64,000 nt of DNA from Agromyces hippuratus (GCF_013410355.1 NZ_JACCFI010000001.1:1364001-1428000); one strand, 5' to 3'; positions 21,875-32,504 are shown, numbered from the stretch's first letter. The notes: generated by a model not told the origin, from the sequence alone. A program made the numbers and translations.

Positions 21875-22699
21875 CACGCTCAGAATCCGCTCGACGACCC
21901 CACTGCCGACCCGTTCGCGATCGCCGCCCTCGCGGCCGAGCGCATCGCGGAACTCACCGGGGTGGAGCACCACGACGTCGCCCTCACCCTCGGCAGCGGC
22001 TGGGGCCGCGCCGCCGAGCTCATCGGCGAGACGACGCACACGATCGCCGCGACCGAGGTGCCCGGATTCTCCAAGCCCGCGCTCGAGGGCCACGTCGGCA
22101 CCCTGCGCTCGGTACTGCTGCCGAGCGGCAAGCGCGCCCTCGTCATCGGCGCCCGCACTCACTACTACGAAGACCACGGCGTGCGCCGCGTCGTGCACTC
22201 GGTGCGCACCGCGGCCGCGACGGGCGCGAAGACCATGATCCTGACGAACGGCGCCGGCGGCATCAAGGAGCACTGGACGCCCGGCACCCCAGTGCTCATC
22301 AGCGACCACATCAACCTCACGGCCGATTCGCCGCTCGAGGGCGCGACCTTCATCGACCTCACCGACCTCTACTCGCAGCGGCTCCGCGACCTCGCGCACT
22401 CGATCGACCCCACGCTCGACGAGGGCGTCTACTGCCAGTTCCGTGGACCGCACTACGAGACGCCCGCCGAAGTGCAGATGGCCAAGATCATCGGCGGCCA
22501 CATCGTGGGCATGTCGACGGCGCTCGAGGCGATCGCCGCGCGCCAGGCCGGCATGGAGGTGCTCGGCATGTCGCTCATCACGAACCTCGCAGCGGGCATC
22601 CAGACGACGCCGCTCAGCCACGAAGAGGTCATCGAGGCCGGTCGCACGGCCGAGCCGGTGATCTCGAGCCTGCTCGCCAAGATCGTCGCAGAGCTCTAG
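21872..22699 (+). CDS. pnp: Purine-nucleoside phosphorylase (trimeric type)
   Basis: 275 residues. It phosphorolyses inosine, guanosine and deoxy forms to free base plus (deoxy)ribose 1-phosphate. Motifs are LTLGSGWGRAAELI (phosphate loop), GARTHYYEDHG, the central TNGAGGIKEHWTPGTPVLISDHINLT, QFRGPHYETPAEVQM, and GMSTALEAIAARQAGMEVLGMSLITNLAAG. The phosphomutase gene follows after 10 nt and can turn the released sugar 1-phosphate into the 5-phosphate. Together with add, deoA and cdd nearby it forms a nucleoside salvage region. Confidence 0.92.
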   Translation: MHAQNPLDDPTADPFAIAALAAERIAELTGVEHHDVALTLGSGWGRAAELIGETTHTIAATEVPGFSKPALEGHVGTLRSVLLPSGKRALVIGARTHYYEDHGVRRVVHSVRTAAATGAKTMILTNGAGGIKEHWTPGTPVLISDHINLTADSPLEGATFIDLTDLYSQRLRDLAHSIDPTLDEGVYCQFRGPHYETPAEVQMAKIIGGHIVGMSTALEAIAARQAGMEVLGMSLITNLAAGIQTTPLSHEEVIEAGRTAEPVISSLLAKIVAEL

Positions 22700-22709
22700 G
22701 GGGCAGCGG

Positions 22710-24413
22710 ATGTCGCAGACCGACGCCGACCAGCAGCGCATCGCACTCGCCGAGGCGTGGATCAGCCAGGATCCCGACCCCGAGACGATCGCCGAACTCT
22801 CGGCGATCGTCGACGCGGTGCGCGGCGGCGACCCCGTGGCCTCCGCCGACCTCGCCGACCGCTTCGACCAGCGGCTCGCCTTCGGCACCGCGGGGCTCCG
22901 CGGCGAGATCGCCGCCGGACCGAACCGCATGAACCGCGTGCTCGTCTCCCAGGCGGCGGCGGGCCTCGCCGCCCACCTCGTCGAGCACGCCGTGCTCGGA
23001 CAGACGCCGTCGATCGTGATCGGCTACGACGGCCGCAAGAACTCGGCCGTCTTCGCACGCGACACCGCCGAGATCATGGCGGGCGCCGGCGTGCGCGCCA
23101 TCCTGCTGCCCCGACTGCTGCCGACCCCCGTGCTCGCGTTCGCCGTGCGTCACCTCGACGTCTCGGCCGGTGTGATGGTGACCGCATCGCACAACCCGCC
23201 GAACGACAACGGCTACAAGGTGTACCTCGGCGGCGACGACCACGGCTCGCAGATCGTGGCCCCCACCGATGCCGAGATCGCGGCGCAGATCCAGCGCGTC
23301 GCCGACACCCTGCCCGTCACCGATCTGCCTCGCGGCGTGTTCGAGACGGCGGCCGAGTCCGTCGTCGACGAGTACATCCGCCAGACCGCGCAGGTCGCCG
23401 CTCCCCCGGCGGTGCAGCCGCGCGTCGTGTACACCGCGATGCACGGAGTGGGCTGGCAGACCATGGCGAGTGTGCTCTCCGCCGCGGGCTTCGACGCGCC
23501 CTCGCTCGTCGAGGCGCAGATCGAGCCCGACCCCGCGTTCCCGACGGTGTCGTTCCCGAATCCCGAAGAGCCGGGCGCGATGGATCTGTCGTTCGCCCGG
23601 GCCCGCGAGGTCGACGCCGAGCTCATCGTCGCCAACGACCCCGACGCCGACCGCCTCGCGATCGCGATCCCCGATGCCTCCGCCGAGGCCGGGTACCGAC
23701 GACTCACCGGCAACGAGGTCGGACTCGTGCTCGGCTGGCAGGCCGCGGAACGCGCCGCTGCGGTCACGGGCGACTCCGGCCCGAACGGCGCGCTGGCGTG
23801 CTCGATCGTCTCCTCCCCCGGGCTCGAGGCGATCGCGACCGCCTACGGCCTCGACTTCGAGGCGACCCTCACCGGATTCAAGTGGATCTCGCGTGCGCCC
23901 GGCCTCGTCTTCGGCTTCGAAGAGGCCCTCGGCTACCTCGTGAACCCCGGCACCGTGCGTGACAAGGACGGCATCTCGGCCGGGCTCGCCTTCCTCTCGC
24001 TGGCTGCGGAGCTGAAGGTCGAAGGGCGCACGGTCGCCGATCACCTCGACGACTTCGTCGAGCGGTTCGGCTGCCACGACTCGGGCCAGATCTCGATCCG
24101 GGTCACCGAGCTGTCGCGCATCGGCGAGATCATGGCCCGGCTCCGCGCCGAGCCGCCCGCATCGGTCGGCGGCATCCGGGTGGAGCGCATCGAAGACCTC
24201 GCCGACGGGTTCGGCGAGCTGCCGCCGTCCGACGTGCTGCGCATCGTGCTCGAGGGCGGCGGCCGGGTCATGGTGCGCCCGAGCGGCACCGAGCCGAAGC
24301 TGAAGGTCTACATCGACGCCGTGTCCGAGACGGGAACCGTGGCAGAGCGTCGCGCCGCGGCATCCGCTGCGGTGGCGGCGCTCGATGCGGGCATGCGGGC
24401 GCTCGTCGCATAG
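22710..24413 (+). CDS. Phospho-sugar mutase (phosphopentomutase/phosphomannomutase family)
   Basis: 567 residues of the alpha-D-phosphohexomutase superfamily, long form (PGM2-like). Features are RLAFGTAGLRGEI near the N terminus, the phosphoserine loop TASHNP with S160, the metal loop ANDPDADRLAIA (about 308-319), the sugar loop GFEEALGY and the phosphate-binding RPSGTEPKLKVY (about 522-533). PGM2-like enzymes act on ribose and deoxyribose 1-phosphates as well as glucose 1-phosphate. The position 10 nt after purine nucleoside phosphorylase favours phosphopentomutase activity here. It converges on the PTS IIB gene with a 15-bp gap. Confidence 0.87.
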   Translation: MSQTDADQQRIALAEAWISQDPDPETIAELSAIVDAVRGGDPVASADLADRFDQRLAFGTAGLRGEIAAGPNRMNRVLVSQAAAGLAAHLVEHAVLGQTPSIVIGYDGRKNSAVFARDTAEIMAGAGVRAILLPRLLPTPVLAFAVRHLDVSAGVMVTASHNPPNDNGYKVYLGGDDHGSQIVAPTDAEIAAQIQRVADTLPVTDLPRGVFETAAESVVDEYIRQTAQVAAPPAVQPRVVYTAMHGVGWQTMASVLSAAGFDAPSLVEAQIEPDPAFPTVSFPNPEEPGAMDLSFARAREVDAELIVANDPDADRLAIAIPDASAEAGYRRLTGNEVGLVLGWQAAERAAAVTGDSGPNGALACSIVSSPGLEAIATAYGLDFEATLTGFKWISRAPGLVFGFEEALGYLVNPGTVRDKDGISAGLAFLSLAAELKVEGRTVADHLDDFVERFGCHDSGQISIRVTELSRIGEIMARLRAEPPASVGGIRVERIEDLADGFGELPPSDVLRIVLEGGGRVMVRPSGTEPKLKVYIDAVSETGTVAERRAAASAAVAALDAGMRALVA

Positions 24414-24428
24414 CGAGCGCTCGTCGCG

Positions 24429-24713
24429 TCAGCCGAGCGAGGTCTCGAGCTTCGCGCCGATCTCCTCGACGTCGAAGTAGTTCGACACCTCGACGATCTC
24501 GGCGAAGCTGCGGCCGATCGCGGCGCGCACCGCGTCGGCGAGTTCGCTCGATGTGAGGATCACCTGCGCATCGGCGGCCGCGGTGGCGATGCCCGCGAGA
24601 TCGCTGGCATCGACGTTGGCCGTGAGACCCAGTCGATCGAGGGCGCGCTCGGCGTTGACCTTCAGGATCGCGGAGGTGCCGATGCCGAGTCCGCAGACGG
24701 CGATGATCTTCAC
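24429..24713 (-). CDS. PTS sugar transporter subunit IIB (ascorbate/lactose-cellobiose-like)
   Basis: 94 residues. The N terminus MKIIAVCGLGIGTSAILKVN holds the phosphocysteine (C7) in the P-loop CGLGIGTS typical of the SgaB/UlaB-type IIB fold. It should receive phosphate from the IIA encoded just upstream and pass it to the sugar bound by a IIC permease. No IIC gene lies in the window. Its ATG overlaps the IIA stop (24713-24710). Confidence 0.8.
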   Translation of the reverse strand: MKIIAVCGLGIGTSAILKVNAERALDRLGLTANVDASDLAGIATAAADAQVILTSSELADAVRAAIGRSFAEIVEVSNYFDVEEIGAKLETSLG

Positions 24714-25174
24714 GCCTCCGCCTCCGCCGCTCCATCGAAGCCGAGCAGCGCCCGCAGCTCGTCGGCCGTCTCGGCTCGAGCCATGCGACCGACGATGCCG
24801 CTGTCGTTGAATGCGTTCGCGAGTCGCGCGACGGAGGCCACATGCTCTTCGGCGTTCGACACCGCGAGGCCGACCACGACCCGCACGGGATCGTTGTGCG
24901 GATGCCCGAACGGCACCGGCTCCGCGAGGGTGACGACGGCCAGCCCCTCGCGGCGCACGTCGGGGCCGGGCCTGGCATGCGCGAGCGCGAGGCCCGGCGC
25001 GATCACGACGTAGGCGCCGAACTCCTCGATGACCGCGATCATCCGATCCGCGTACTCCGAGCGGGTCGATCCCGAACGCACGAGCGCACGGCCGGCTTCG
25101 CGCACGGCGGCGCGCCAGTCGTCGACGTGCGCCTTGATCACGATCGCTTCGTCGGGGAGCGGCGGGAGGGTCAT
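24710..25174 (-). CDS. PTS sugar transporter subunit IIA (Mtl/Fru/Ula type)
   Basis: 154 residues. The active His is in APGLALAHARPGPDVRREG, the hallmark of the mannitol/fructose/ascorbate IIA fold; PFGHPHNDPVRVVVGLAV and a C-terminal helix complete it. It takes phosphate from HPr. It is coupled by an ATGA overlap to IIB. The adenosine deaminase gene ends 57 nt upstream on the same strand, so the three could be one transcript. A IIA-IIB pair without IIC could work with a IIC encoded elsewhere or as a phosphorylation-based regulator. Confidence 0.82.
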   Translation of the reverse strand: MTLPPLPDEAIVIKAHVDDWRAAVREAGRALVRSGSTRSEYADRMIAVIEEFGAYVVIAPGLALAHARPGPDVRREGLAVVTLAEPVPFGHPHNDPVRVVVGLAVSNAEEHVASVARLANAFNDSGIVGRMARAETADELRALLGFDGAAEAEA

Positions 25175-25230
25175 CGGGGTCCGTTCAGGATGATGCAGGC
25201 TGGTGCGGGGCGGTCGATCGCTCCCGGGTG

Positions 25231-26352
25231 TCAGGCGTCGTCGAAGCCGTCTTGGATCAACTCCGCGAGCTCTTCGCGGTCGTCGAGCGGCAGGAACGCC
25301 GCCGCCGCCGCGTTGAGCTGGAACGTCTCGAAGTCGTCGAGGTCGTAGCCGAAGGCGTCGCTCAGGAGCGCGAGTTCGCGGGTGAGCGTCGTACCCGACT
25401 GCAGGCGGTTGTCGGTGTTGACGGTCACTCGGAAGCCGAGCTGGTACAGCAGGTCGAACGGGTGGTCGATGAGCTCGTCGCCCCACGCCGCGATCGCGCC
25501 GGTCTGCAGGTTCGACGACGGGCTCGTCTCGAGTGCGATCTCGCGATCACGCACCCACTGCGCGATGGGGCCGAGCGAGACATAGGTGTTCTCGTCGTCC
25601 TGACGATCGATGATGAGGTCTTCGGCGATGCGCACGCCGTGACCGAGCCGCAGCGCACGGCCGTCGAAGAGGGCGCTGCGGATGGACTCGAGGCCATCGG
25701 CCTCGCCGGCGTGCACGGTGACCGGCAGGTACTGGCTCGCGAGGTAGTCGAACGCGGTGCGGTGACGACTCGGCAGGAACCCTGCCTCTGCGCCCGCGAT
25801 GTCGAATCCGACGACACCGCGATCGCGGTGACGCACGGCGAGCTCGGCGATCTCGAGGCCGCGGTCGGCGTGGCGCATCGCCGTGATGAGCTGGCCGGCA
25901 CGGACACCCTTGCCCTGTCCGCGCGCGTCGTCGATGCCCTGCTCGATGCCCGCCTGCACGGCCTCGACGGTCTCGTCGAGACTGAGGCCCCGCGTGAGGT
26001 GCTGCTCGGGCGCCCATCGGATCTCGCCGTAGATCACGCCGTCCGCCGCGAGATCCTGCACGAACTCACGGGCGACCCGTGTGAGGCCCTCGCGGGTCTG
26101 CATCACGGCCGTCGTGAGGTCGAAGGTCTTCAGGTACTCGACGAGCGAACCGGAGTTCGACTGCTCGGCGAACCACTGGCCGAGGCTCTCGGCATCGGGT
26201 GCCGGCACCTCGAGGCCGATCTCGTCGGCGAGCTCGATGAGCGTCTGCGGTCGCAGTCCGCCGTCGAGGTGGTCGTGCAGCGAGATCTTCGGCAGGGCCT
26301 GGATGTTCGTGCCGTCGCCTTCGAGGCGGTACTCCGTCGGAATCGTGTTCAC
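25231..26352 (-). CDS. add: Adenosine deaminase
   Basis: 373 residues. It converts adenosine and deoxyadenosine to inosine forms, which feed purine nucleoside phosphorylase. Metal ligands are visible in LPKISLHDHLDGG (two His), VTVHAGEADG, and the Asp in VTVNTDNRLQSG. LRLGHGVRIAEDL carries the catalytic His region, and LETSPSSNLQTGAI is also conserved. The start is GTG with TATCGT 6 nt upstream and no Shine-Dalgarno sequence. It lies 149 bp downstream of deoA on the same strand, with a hairpin between them. Confidence 0.92.
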   Translation of the reverse strand: MNTIPTEYRLEGDGTNIQALPKISLHDHLDGGLRPQTLIELADEIGLEVPAPDAESLGQWFAEQSNSGSLVEYLKTFDLTTAVMQTREGLTRVAREFVQDLAADGVIYGEIRWAPEQHLTRGLSLDETVEAVQAGIEQGIDDARGQGKGVRAGQLITAMRHADRGLEIAELAVRHRDRGVVGFDIAGAEAGFLPSRHRTAFDYLASQYLPVTVHAGEADGLESIRSALFDGRALRLGHGVRIAEDLIIDRQDDENTYVSLGPIAQWVRDREIALETSPSSNLQTGAIAAWGDELIDHPFDLLYQLGFRVTVNTDNRLQSGTTLTRELALLSDAFGYDLDDFETFQLNAAAAAFLPLDDREELAELIQDGFDDA

Positions 26353-26364
26353 GAGTCAACGATA
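26350..26364 (-). promoter_or_regulatory. Leaderless promoter of add
   Basis: TATCGT on the minus strand (26364-26359), 6 nt, then GTG (26352-26350). Confidence 0.5.
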
Positions 26365-26457
26365 GCGACAGGGCGCCCGCGAAGTCTCGGCAATCTCGAA
26401 GCAACCCGTGCGCGCACGACGCATCCGGTCACGGAAGCACCCGCGCGCAGGCGCGAT

Positions 26458-26487
26458 GCCCGGGTCCGCGTCGCGCGGCGCCCGGGC
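26458..26487 (-). terminator. Terminator hairpin after deoA
   Basis: GCCCGGG/CCCGGGC (7 bp) encloses a CCGCG-TCG-CGCGG stem, starting 15 nt beyond the deoA stop. It likely ends the cdd-deoA transcript before add. Confidence 0.55.
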
Positions 26488-26501
26488 CGTCGCGCGTGTC
26501 G

Positions 26502-27802
<1,301 letters not shown>

Positions 27803-27803
<1 letters not shown>

Positions 27804-28219
27804 CACTTCACTCCTCTGAATTCGGCGAGCTGCCGCGGGCCGAACGCGTCGGGCAGCACCTCGTCGATGGTCTTGATTCCCGACACGGTGTCGAGCAGCA
27901 TGCCCTCGGCGGAGTGCTCGTAGAGCAGTTGCCGACAGCGCCCGCAGGGCATGAGCGCCGCGCCGTGCCCGTCGACGCAGGTGAACGCCACGAGCTTGCC
28001 GCCGCCCGACATCACGAGTGCCGAGACGAGCGAGCACTCCGCGCAGAGGGTCACGCCGTACGAGGCGTTCTCGACGTTGCATCCGCTCACGATGCGGCCG
28101 TCGTCGACGATCGCCGCAGCGCCCACGGGGAACTCCGAGTACGGCGCGTACGCCTTGGCCATCGCCTCGCGGGCGCGCCCGCGGAGATCGTTCCAGTCGA
28201 TCGCATCCGTTGCGGTCAT
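27803..28219 (-). CDS. cdd: Cytidine deaminase
   Basis: 138 residues, the tetrameric class. It converts cytidine and deoxycytidine to uridine forms. Zinc ligands and the catalytic Glu appear as TLCAECSLVSAL (CAE) and MPCGRCRQLL (PCxxC); SEFPVGAA and GCNVENASYG form the substrate loop. GGGGGAG upstream is a good ribosome-binding site. It lies 52 bp after the last ABC-permease gene and is coupled to deoA, so import, deamination and phosphorolysis genes are one continuous minus-strand series. Confidence 0.94.
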
Positions 28220-28271
28220 GGTGCTCCCCCGTTCCAGGATGGTGTGCTTCGGCCCGACAGGGCGGGCCGCG

Positions 28272-29570
28272 TCAGGACTTGATGTACGGCTTTCCGGATG
28301 CCGCCGGGCCGCGGGACTGCCCGACGAGTCCGGCCACGGCGAAGATCGTGACGAGGTACGGCAGCATGAGCATGAACTCGCTCGGCACGGGCGAGCCGAT
28401 GATGCTCAGCACGTTCTGCAGGTTCGACGCGAACCCGAACAGCAGCGCCGCGAGCGTCGCTCGAATCGGATCCCATCGACCGAAGATCACGGCGGCGAGG
28501 GCGATGAAGCCGGCGCCCGCCGTCATCTCCTTTCCGAAGGCTCCCACCGATCCGAGCGTGAAGTACGCACCGCCGAGGCCTGCGATCGCACCGGCGAGCG
28601 AGACGTTCCAGAAGCGGGTGCCGTTCACGTTGATGCCGACCGTGTCGGCCGCCTGCGGGTGCTCGCCGACCGCACGGAGCCGAAGGCCCCAACGCGTGTG
28701 GAAGATGCCGATGTACACGGCCGCGATGGCGATGTACATGAGGTACACGATGAGCGTCTGACGGAACAGCACCGGTCCGAGGATGGGGATCTCGGACAGG
28801 ATCGGGATGTTGATGCGCTCGAACCGGGGCGGCGCGTTCAAGGTCGCGGCGTTCGGCGCCAGCAACTGCGAGAAGAGGAACCCGGTCAGGCCCGTGACGA
28901 GCACGTTGAGCACCACACCCACGATCACCTGGTCGACGAAGTACTTGATCGAGAAGGCCGCGAGCACGAAGGAGACCAGCATTCCGGCCACCATCGCCGC
29001 GAGCAGGCCCAACAGCGGCTGTCCGGTGATCGAGGCCACCAGCGCCGAGGTGAACGCACCTGCGAGCAGCTGACCTTCGATGGCGACGTTCACGACGCCG
29101 ACCCGCTCGGAGATCACGCCGCCGAGCGCGCCGAAGATGAGCGGCACCGCAAGGCTCAACGACCCGAACAGAAGCCCGGGCACCGGGATCGTCGCATCGG
29201 CCGCGGCCCACACGAGGAAGCCGAGGAGGGCGAGCACCGCGAAGATCGAGATCAGCCAGATCGGGGTCTTGCGCCGCTGAACGACGAGCCAGGTGCTCAC
29301 CGCGGTGATCGCGAACAGCAGGATCGTGATGACGATGCTGGTCGCGCGCGTCGGCAGGTGCACGTCGGGCAGTTGGATGACGTCGCTGGCGGTCGAGAGG
29401 CGCATCGTGCTGACGCCGTCGCGACCGAACACGACGAGGAGGACGAAGGCGAGGATGCTGAACACGCCGAGCGCGACCGGCGTCTTCCAGTTGCGGATGA
29501 GCCCGACGGCCGGGCCGGGCGGAGGCTGGTGCGGCTCGGTCGGCCGGCTCACGGGTGCGACGGTGCTCAC
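28272..29570 (-). CDS. Nucleoside ABC transporter permease (YufQ/NupQ-like)
   Basis: 432 residues with about ten hydrophobic helices. The branched permease family pattern is clear: VPLIFGALGGVISERVGVVNVAIEGQLL, then GVVLNVLVTGLTGFLF, LRAVGEHPQAADTVGINV and GAYFTLGSVGAFGKEMTAGAGFIALAAVIFGRW. It pairs with the permease encoded just upstream to form the pore of a BmpA-type nucleoside importer. The GTG start overlaps the upstream permease stop (GTGA, 29570-29567). The N-terminal 20 residues are Pro-rich and cytosolic. The family assignment is firm; the exact nucleoside range is inferred from cdd and deoA next door. Confidence 0.87.
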   Translation of the reverse strand: MSTVAPVSRPTEPHQPPPGPAVGLIRNWKTPVALGVFSILAFVLLVVFGRDGVSTMRLSTASDVIQLPDVHLPTRATSIVITILLFAITAVSTWLVVQRRKTPIWLISIFAVLALLGFLVWAAADATIPVPGLLFGSLSLAVPLIFGALGGVISERVGVVNVAIEGQLLAGAFTSALVASITGQPLLGLLAAMVAGMLVSFVLAAFSIKYFVDQVIVGVVLNVLVTGLTGFLFSQLLAPNAATLNAPPRFERINIPILSEIPILGPVLFRQTLIVYLMYIAIAAVYIGIFHTRWGLRLRAVGEHPQAADTVGINVNGTRFWNVSLAGAIAGLGGAYFTLGSVGAFGKEMTAGAGFIALAAVIFGRWDPIRATLAALLFGFASNLQNVLSIIGSPVPSEFMLMLPYLVTIFAVAGLVGQSRGPAASGKPYIKS

Positions 29571-30856
29571 TTCGCTGCCACCTCCTTCGTGACGGACGGG
29601 GTGGCTCGTCGCACGGTGTCGGGCGAGGGCAACCGGAAGATCGCGCGCACGAGCGGCGGCGCCGCGATGAACAGCACGATGAGGGACTGGACCACGAGCA
29701 CGATGTCGATCGGCACGCCTTCTGCGGCCTGCATCGAGAACCCGCCGGCCTTGAAGGCGCCGAAGAGGATGCCCGCAACGAACACGCCCCAGGGGCGGGA
29801 GCGGCCGAGCAGGGCGACCGTGATCGCGTCGAAGCCGATGCCGGAGTCGATGCCGGCACCGAACCCGCTCGTCGTGGTGCCGAGCACCTGGTTGACGCCC
29901 GCGAGGCCGATGAGGCCGCCCGAGAGCAGCATCGCGTACACGTACATGCGCTTGACGTTGATACCCGCGACCCGAGCCGCATTGGGGTTCTCGCCGACCG
30001 CGCGGAACTTGAATCCGAGGTTCGAGCGCGACAGCAGCCACCACGCGAACACCGTGGCTGCGATCACCAGGACGAAGCCGAAGTGCAGGTTGTACTCCGG
30101 ACCGAACAGGTCGGGGAACACCGCGGTCTCCTTGGTCGCCGGGCTCTTGGGGTTGTTCGATCCGGGCGTCTTCAGGAAGCCCTCACGGAGCCAGTAGCTG
30201 ACGAGATAGAACGCGACGTAGTTCAGCATGATGGTCGTGATGACCTCGTGGGCACCGGTGCGCGCCTTCAGGAGACCCACGATGCCCGCCCAGAGCGCGC
30301 CGCCCGCGATGCCGACGAGCAGTGCGACGACCATGTGCAGCACGGGGGGCAGTTCGAGCGCGAACCCGACCCAGCCGCCGAGCGCTGCCGCGATCAGCAT
30401 CTGACCGCGTCCGCCGATGTTGAAGAGGCCGACGCGGAAGCCGAGCGCGACGCCGAGGCCCGCGGCGATGAGCGGGGTCGCGAACGTGAGCGTCTCGGTG
30501 AACGGCTTGATGCCGTCGGCGAAGCCAGGCCGCCGGAAGTTGTAGATCGACCCCTGGAACAGCGCCGAGTAGGCTCCGGCGACCGAGTCCCAGATCGCGA
30601 CGAACATGTCGCCCGGTCGTGCGAAGAAGTAGACGGATGCCGCCTGCACGTCTTTGTTCGTGAAGGCGATCATGACCGCGCCGACGATGAGCGCGAGCAC
30701 CACGGCGAGCACCGAGATGATCGCGTTGCCCGTCGTGATCTCGCGGAACATGTTGTGCCAGCGCGAGGGCTCAGGAGCCTCGGCGGGATCGGCGGTCTTC
30801 GCTGGAGCGGCGGGCTGGGCCTCGCTCTGCGGCGACTCGGGTCGGTCGGCGCTCAT
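29567..30856 (-). CDS. Nucleoside ABC transporter permease (YufP/NupP-like)
   Basis: 429 residues. A hydrophilic Ala/Pro/Glu-rich N terminus (1-35) leads into about nine helices. Family features are the loop FTETLTFATPLIAAGLGVALGFRVGLFNIGGRGQMLIAA, HEVITTIMLNYVAFYLVSYWLREG, FRAVGENPNAARVAGINV and AITVALLGRSRPWGVFVAGILFGAFKAGG. It is the first of two permease subunits and overlaps both its neighbours (ATPase stop at 30853, second permease start at 29570), so stoichiometric translation is likely. Confidence 0.87.
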   Translation of the reverse strand: MSADRPESPQSEAQPAAPAKTADPAEAPEPSRWHNMFREITTGNAIISVLAVVLALIVGAVMIAFTNKDVQAASVYFFARPGDMFVAIWDSVAGAYSALFQGSIYNFRRPGFADGIKPFTETLTFATPLIAAGLGVALGFRVGLFNIGGRGQMLIAAALGGWVGFALELPPVLHMVVALLVGIAGGALWAGIVGLLKARTGAHEVITTIMLNYVAFYLVSYWLREGFLKTPGSNNPKSPATKETAVFPDLFGPEYNLHFGFVLVIAATVFAWWLLSRSNLGFKFRAVGENPNAARVAGINVKRMYVYAMLLSGGLIGLAGVNQVLGTTTSGFGAGIDSGIGFDAITVALLGRSRPWGVFVAGILFGAFKAGGFSMQAAEGVPIDIVLVVQSLIVLFIAAPPLVRAIFRLPSPDTVRRATPSVTKEVAAK

Positions 30857-32397
30857 GCCGCGGCTCCTTCTCCGGTGGGGGCGGTCGGGTTCTCGCTGCC
30901 GCCGGCGGCGCCGGCCATCATGAGACCGAGCACGGAACGAGGGGTGTCGCCGGGCACGATGCCCACGATGCGGCCCCGGTACATCACCATGATGTTGTCG
31001 GCGAGCGCCGTCACCTCGTCGAGCTCGGTCGAGACGACGATGACGGGGGTGCCGGCGTCGCGGGTGGCGACGATGCGCTTGTGGATGAACTCGATGGAGC
31101 CGACGTCGACGCCGCGGGTGGGCTGGGCCGCGACGAAGAGCCTGAGGTCGCGGCTGAGTTCACGGGCGAGCACGACCTTCTGCTGGTTGCCGCCCGAGAG
31201 GCGGCGCACTGGCTCGTCGATGCCCTGGGTGCGCACGTCGAACTCCGCCACCTTCTCGCGGGCGAAGTCCTCGAGCGCGCCGCGCTGGATGTTGCCGAAC
31301 CGCACGAACGGCGCACCATCGGCCCGGTCGAGCATGAGGTTCTCGGCGATCGTGAACTCGCCGACGAGGCCGTCTTCGGTGCGGTCTTCGGGAATGAACC
31401 CGACTCCGACGTCGAGGATCTTGCGCACGGAGTGCCCGCGGATCGCCTTGCCGTCGAGCGACACCTCGCCGAGCACTCGCGGCTGGAGCCCGAGGAGGGC
31501 CTCGGTGAGCTCGGTCTGCCCGTTTCCCTGCACCCCGGCGATTGCGAGGATCTCACCTTCGGCGACGCTGAAGCTGACGTCGTCGACCACGATGTTGCCG
31601 AGCGGGTCGAGCACCGTCAGGTTCTGCACCACCAGTGCGGGCTTGCCCGCCTTCGCCGGCGACTTGTCGACCGTGAGGTCGACGGCGCGGCCGACCATGA
31701 GCGTGGCGAGCTCTTCGTTCGTGGCGGTCGGCGAGGCCTCGCCGACGACCTTGCCGAGCCGGATGACCGTGATGCGGTCGGCGACCTCGCGCACCTCGCG
31801 CAGCTTGTGCGTGATGAAGACGATCGACGTGCCGCTCTCTTTCAGCTGCCGCATGATCGACATGAGCTCGTCGGTCTCCTGCGGTGTGAGCACGGCGGTG
31901 GGCTCGTCGAAGACGAGCACGCGCGCGTCGCGGGAGAGCGCCTTGATGATCTCGACGCGCTGCTGCACCCCGACGGGAAGCTCTTCGACGAGGGCGTCGG
32001 GATCGACGTCGAACCCGAAGCGGTCGGAGATCTCGCGCACCTTCGTGCGCGCGGTCGCGAGGTCGAGCACGCCACCGGCCTTGGTCGACTCGTGCCCGAG
32101 CATGACGTTCTCGGCCACCGTGAAGACGGGGATCAGCATGAAGTGCTGGTGCACCATGCCGATGCCGGCCTTCATCGCGTCGCCGGGGCCGGCGAAGTGC
32201 TGGACCTGGTCGTCGAGCAGGATCTCGCCGCCGTCGGCCTGATACAGGCCGTACAGCACGTTCATCAGCGTGGACTTGCCTGCGCCGTTCTCGCCGAGCA
32301 GGGCGTGGATCTCACCTGCCTCGACAGTGAGGTCGATGTGGTCGTTTGCGACCAGGGCACCGAATCGCTTCGTGATGCCGCGAAGTTCGAGCTTCAT
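30853..32397 (-). CDS. Nucleoside ABC transporter ATP-binding protein (two NBDs)
   Basis: 514 residues with two fused ATPase domains, like RbsA/YufO. NBD1 has Walker A GENGAGKST, a Q-loop region GMVHQHFML, a divergent signature LPVGVQQRVEII and Walker B VLVFDEPTAVL. NBD2 has a degenerate Walker A AGVQGNGQTEL, the canonical signature LSGGNQQKVVLA and Walker B LFVAAQPTRGVD, in which the usual acidic residue is not obvious. Such asymmetry is normal for the family. It powers the two permeases encoded downstream. The ATG lies 8 nt after TAGAAT, so the gene has its own promoter besides read-through from the binding-protein gene. Confidence 0.92.
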   Translation of the reverse strand: MKLELRGITKRFGALVANDHIDLTVEAGEIHALLGENGAGKSTLMNVLYGLYQADGGEILLDDQVQHFAGPGDAMKAGIGMVHQHFMLIPVFTVAENVMLGHESTKAGGVLDLATARTKVREISDRFGFDVDPDALVEELPVGVQQRVEIIKALSRDARVLVFDEPTAVLTPQETDELMSIMRQLKESGTSIVFITHKLREVREVADRITVIRLGKVVGEASPTATNEELATLMVGRAVDLTVDKSPAKAGKPALVVQNLTVLDPLGNIVVDDVSFSVAEGEILAIAGVQGNGQTELTEALLGLQPRVLGEVSLDGKAIRGHSVRKILDVGVGFIPEDRTEDGLVGEFTIAENLMLDRADGAPFVRFGNIQRGALEDFAREKVAEFDVRTQGIDEPVRRLSGGNQQKVVLARELSRDLRLFVAAQPTRGVDVGSIEFIHKRIVATRDAGTPVIVVSTELDEVTALADNIMVMYRGRIVGIVPGDTPRSVLGLMMAGAAGGSENPTAPTGEGAAA

Positions 32398-32411
32398 GCT
32401 TCCAGATTCTA
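32395..32411 (-). promoter_or_regulatory. Leaderless promoter of the ABC ATPase gene
   Basis: TAGAAT on the minus strand (32411-32406), 8 nt, then ATG (32397-32395). Confidence 0.5.
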
Positions 32412-32504
32412 TTGAGGACTGTGCGCTCGCGCGATGCCCTGCTCCGATGAGCAGACGACCGCGCCGAACGCACCACGGCGGCGCATCCAGCCGGAAGCAC
32501 GCGA

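Noticed and set aside
24429..25174. Remnant of a broken PTS operon
   Set aside because: Both short genes are intact, coupled and keep their phosphorylation residues, so decay is not evident.
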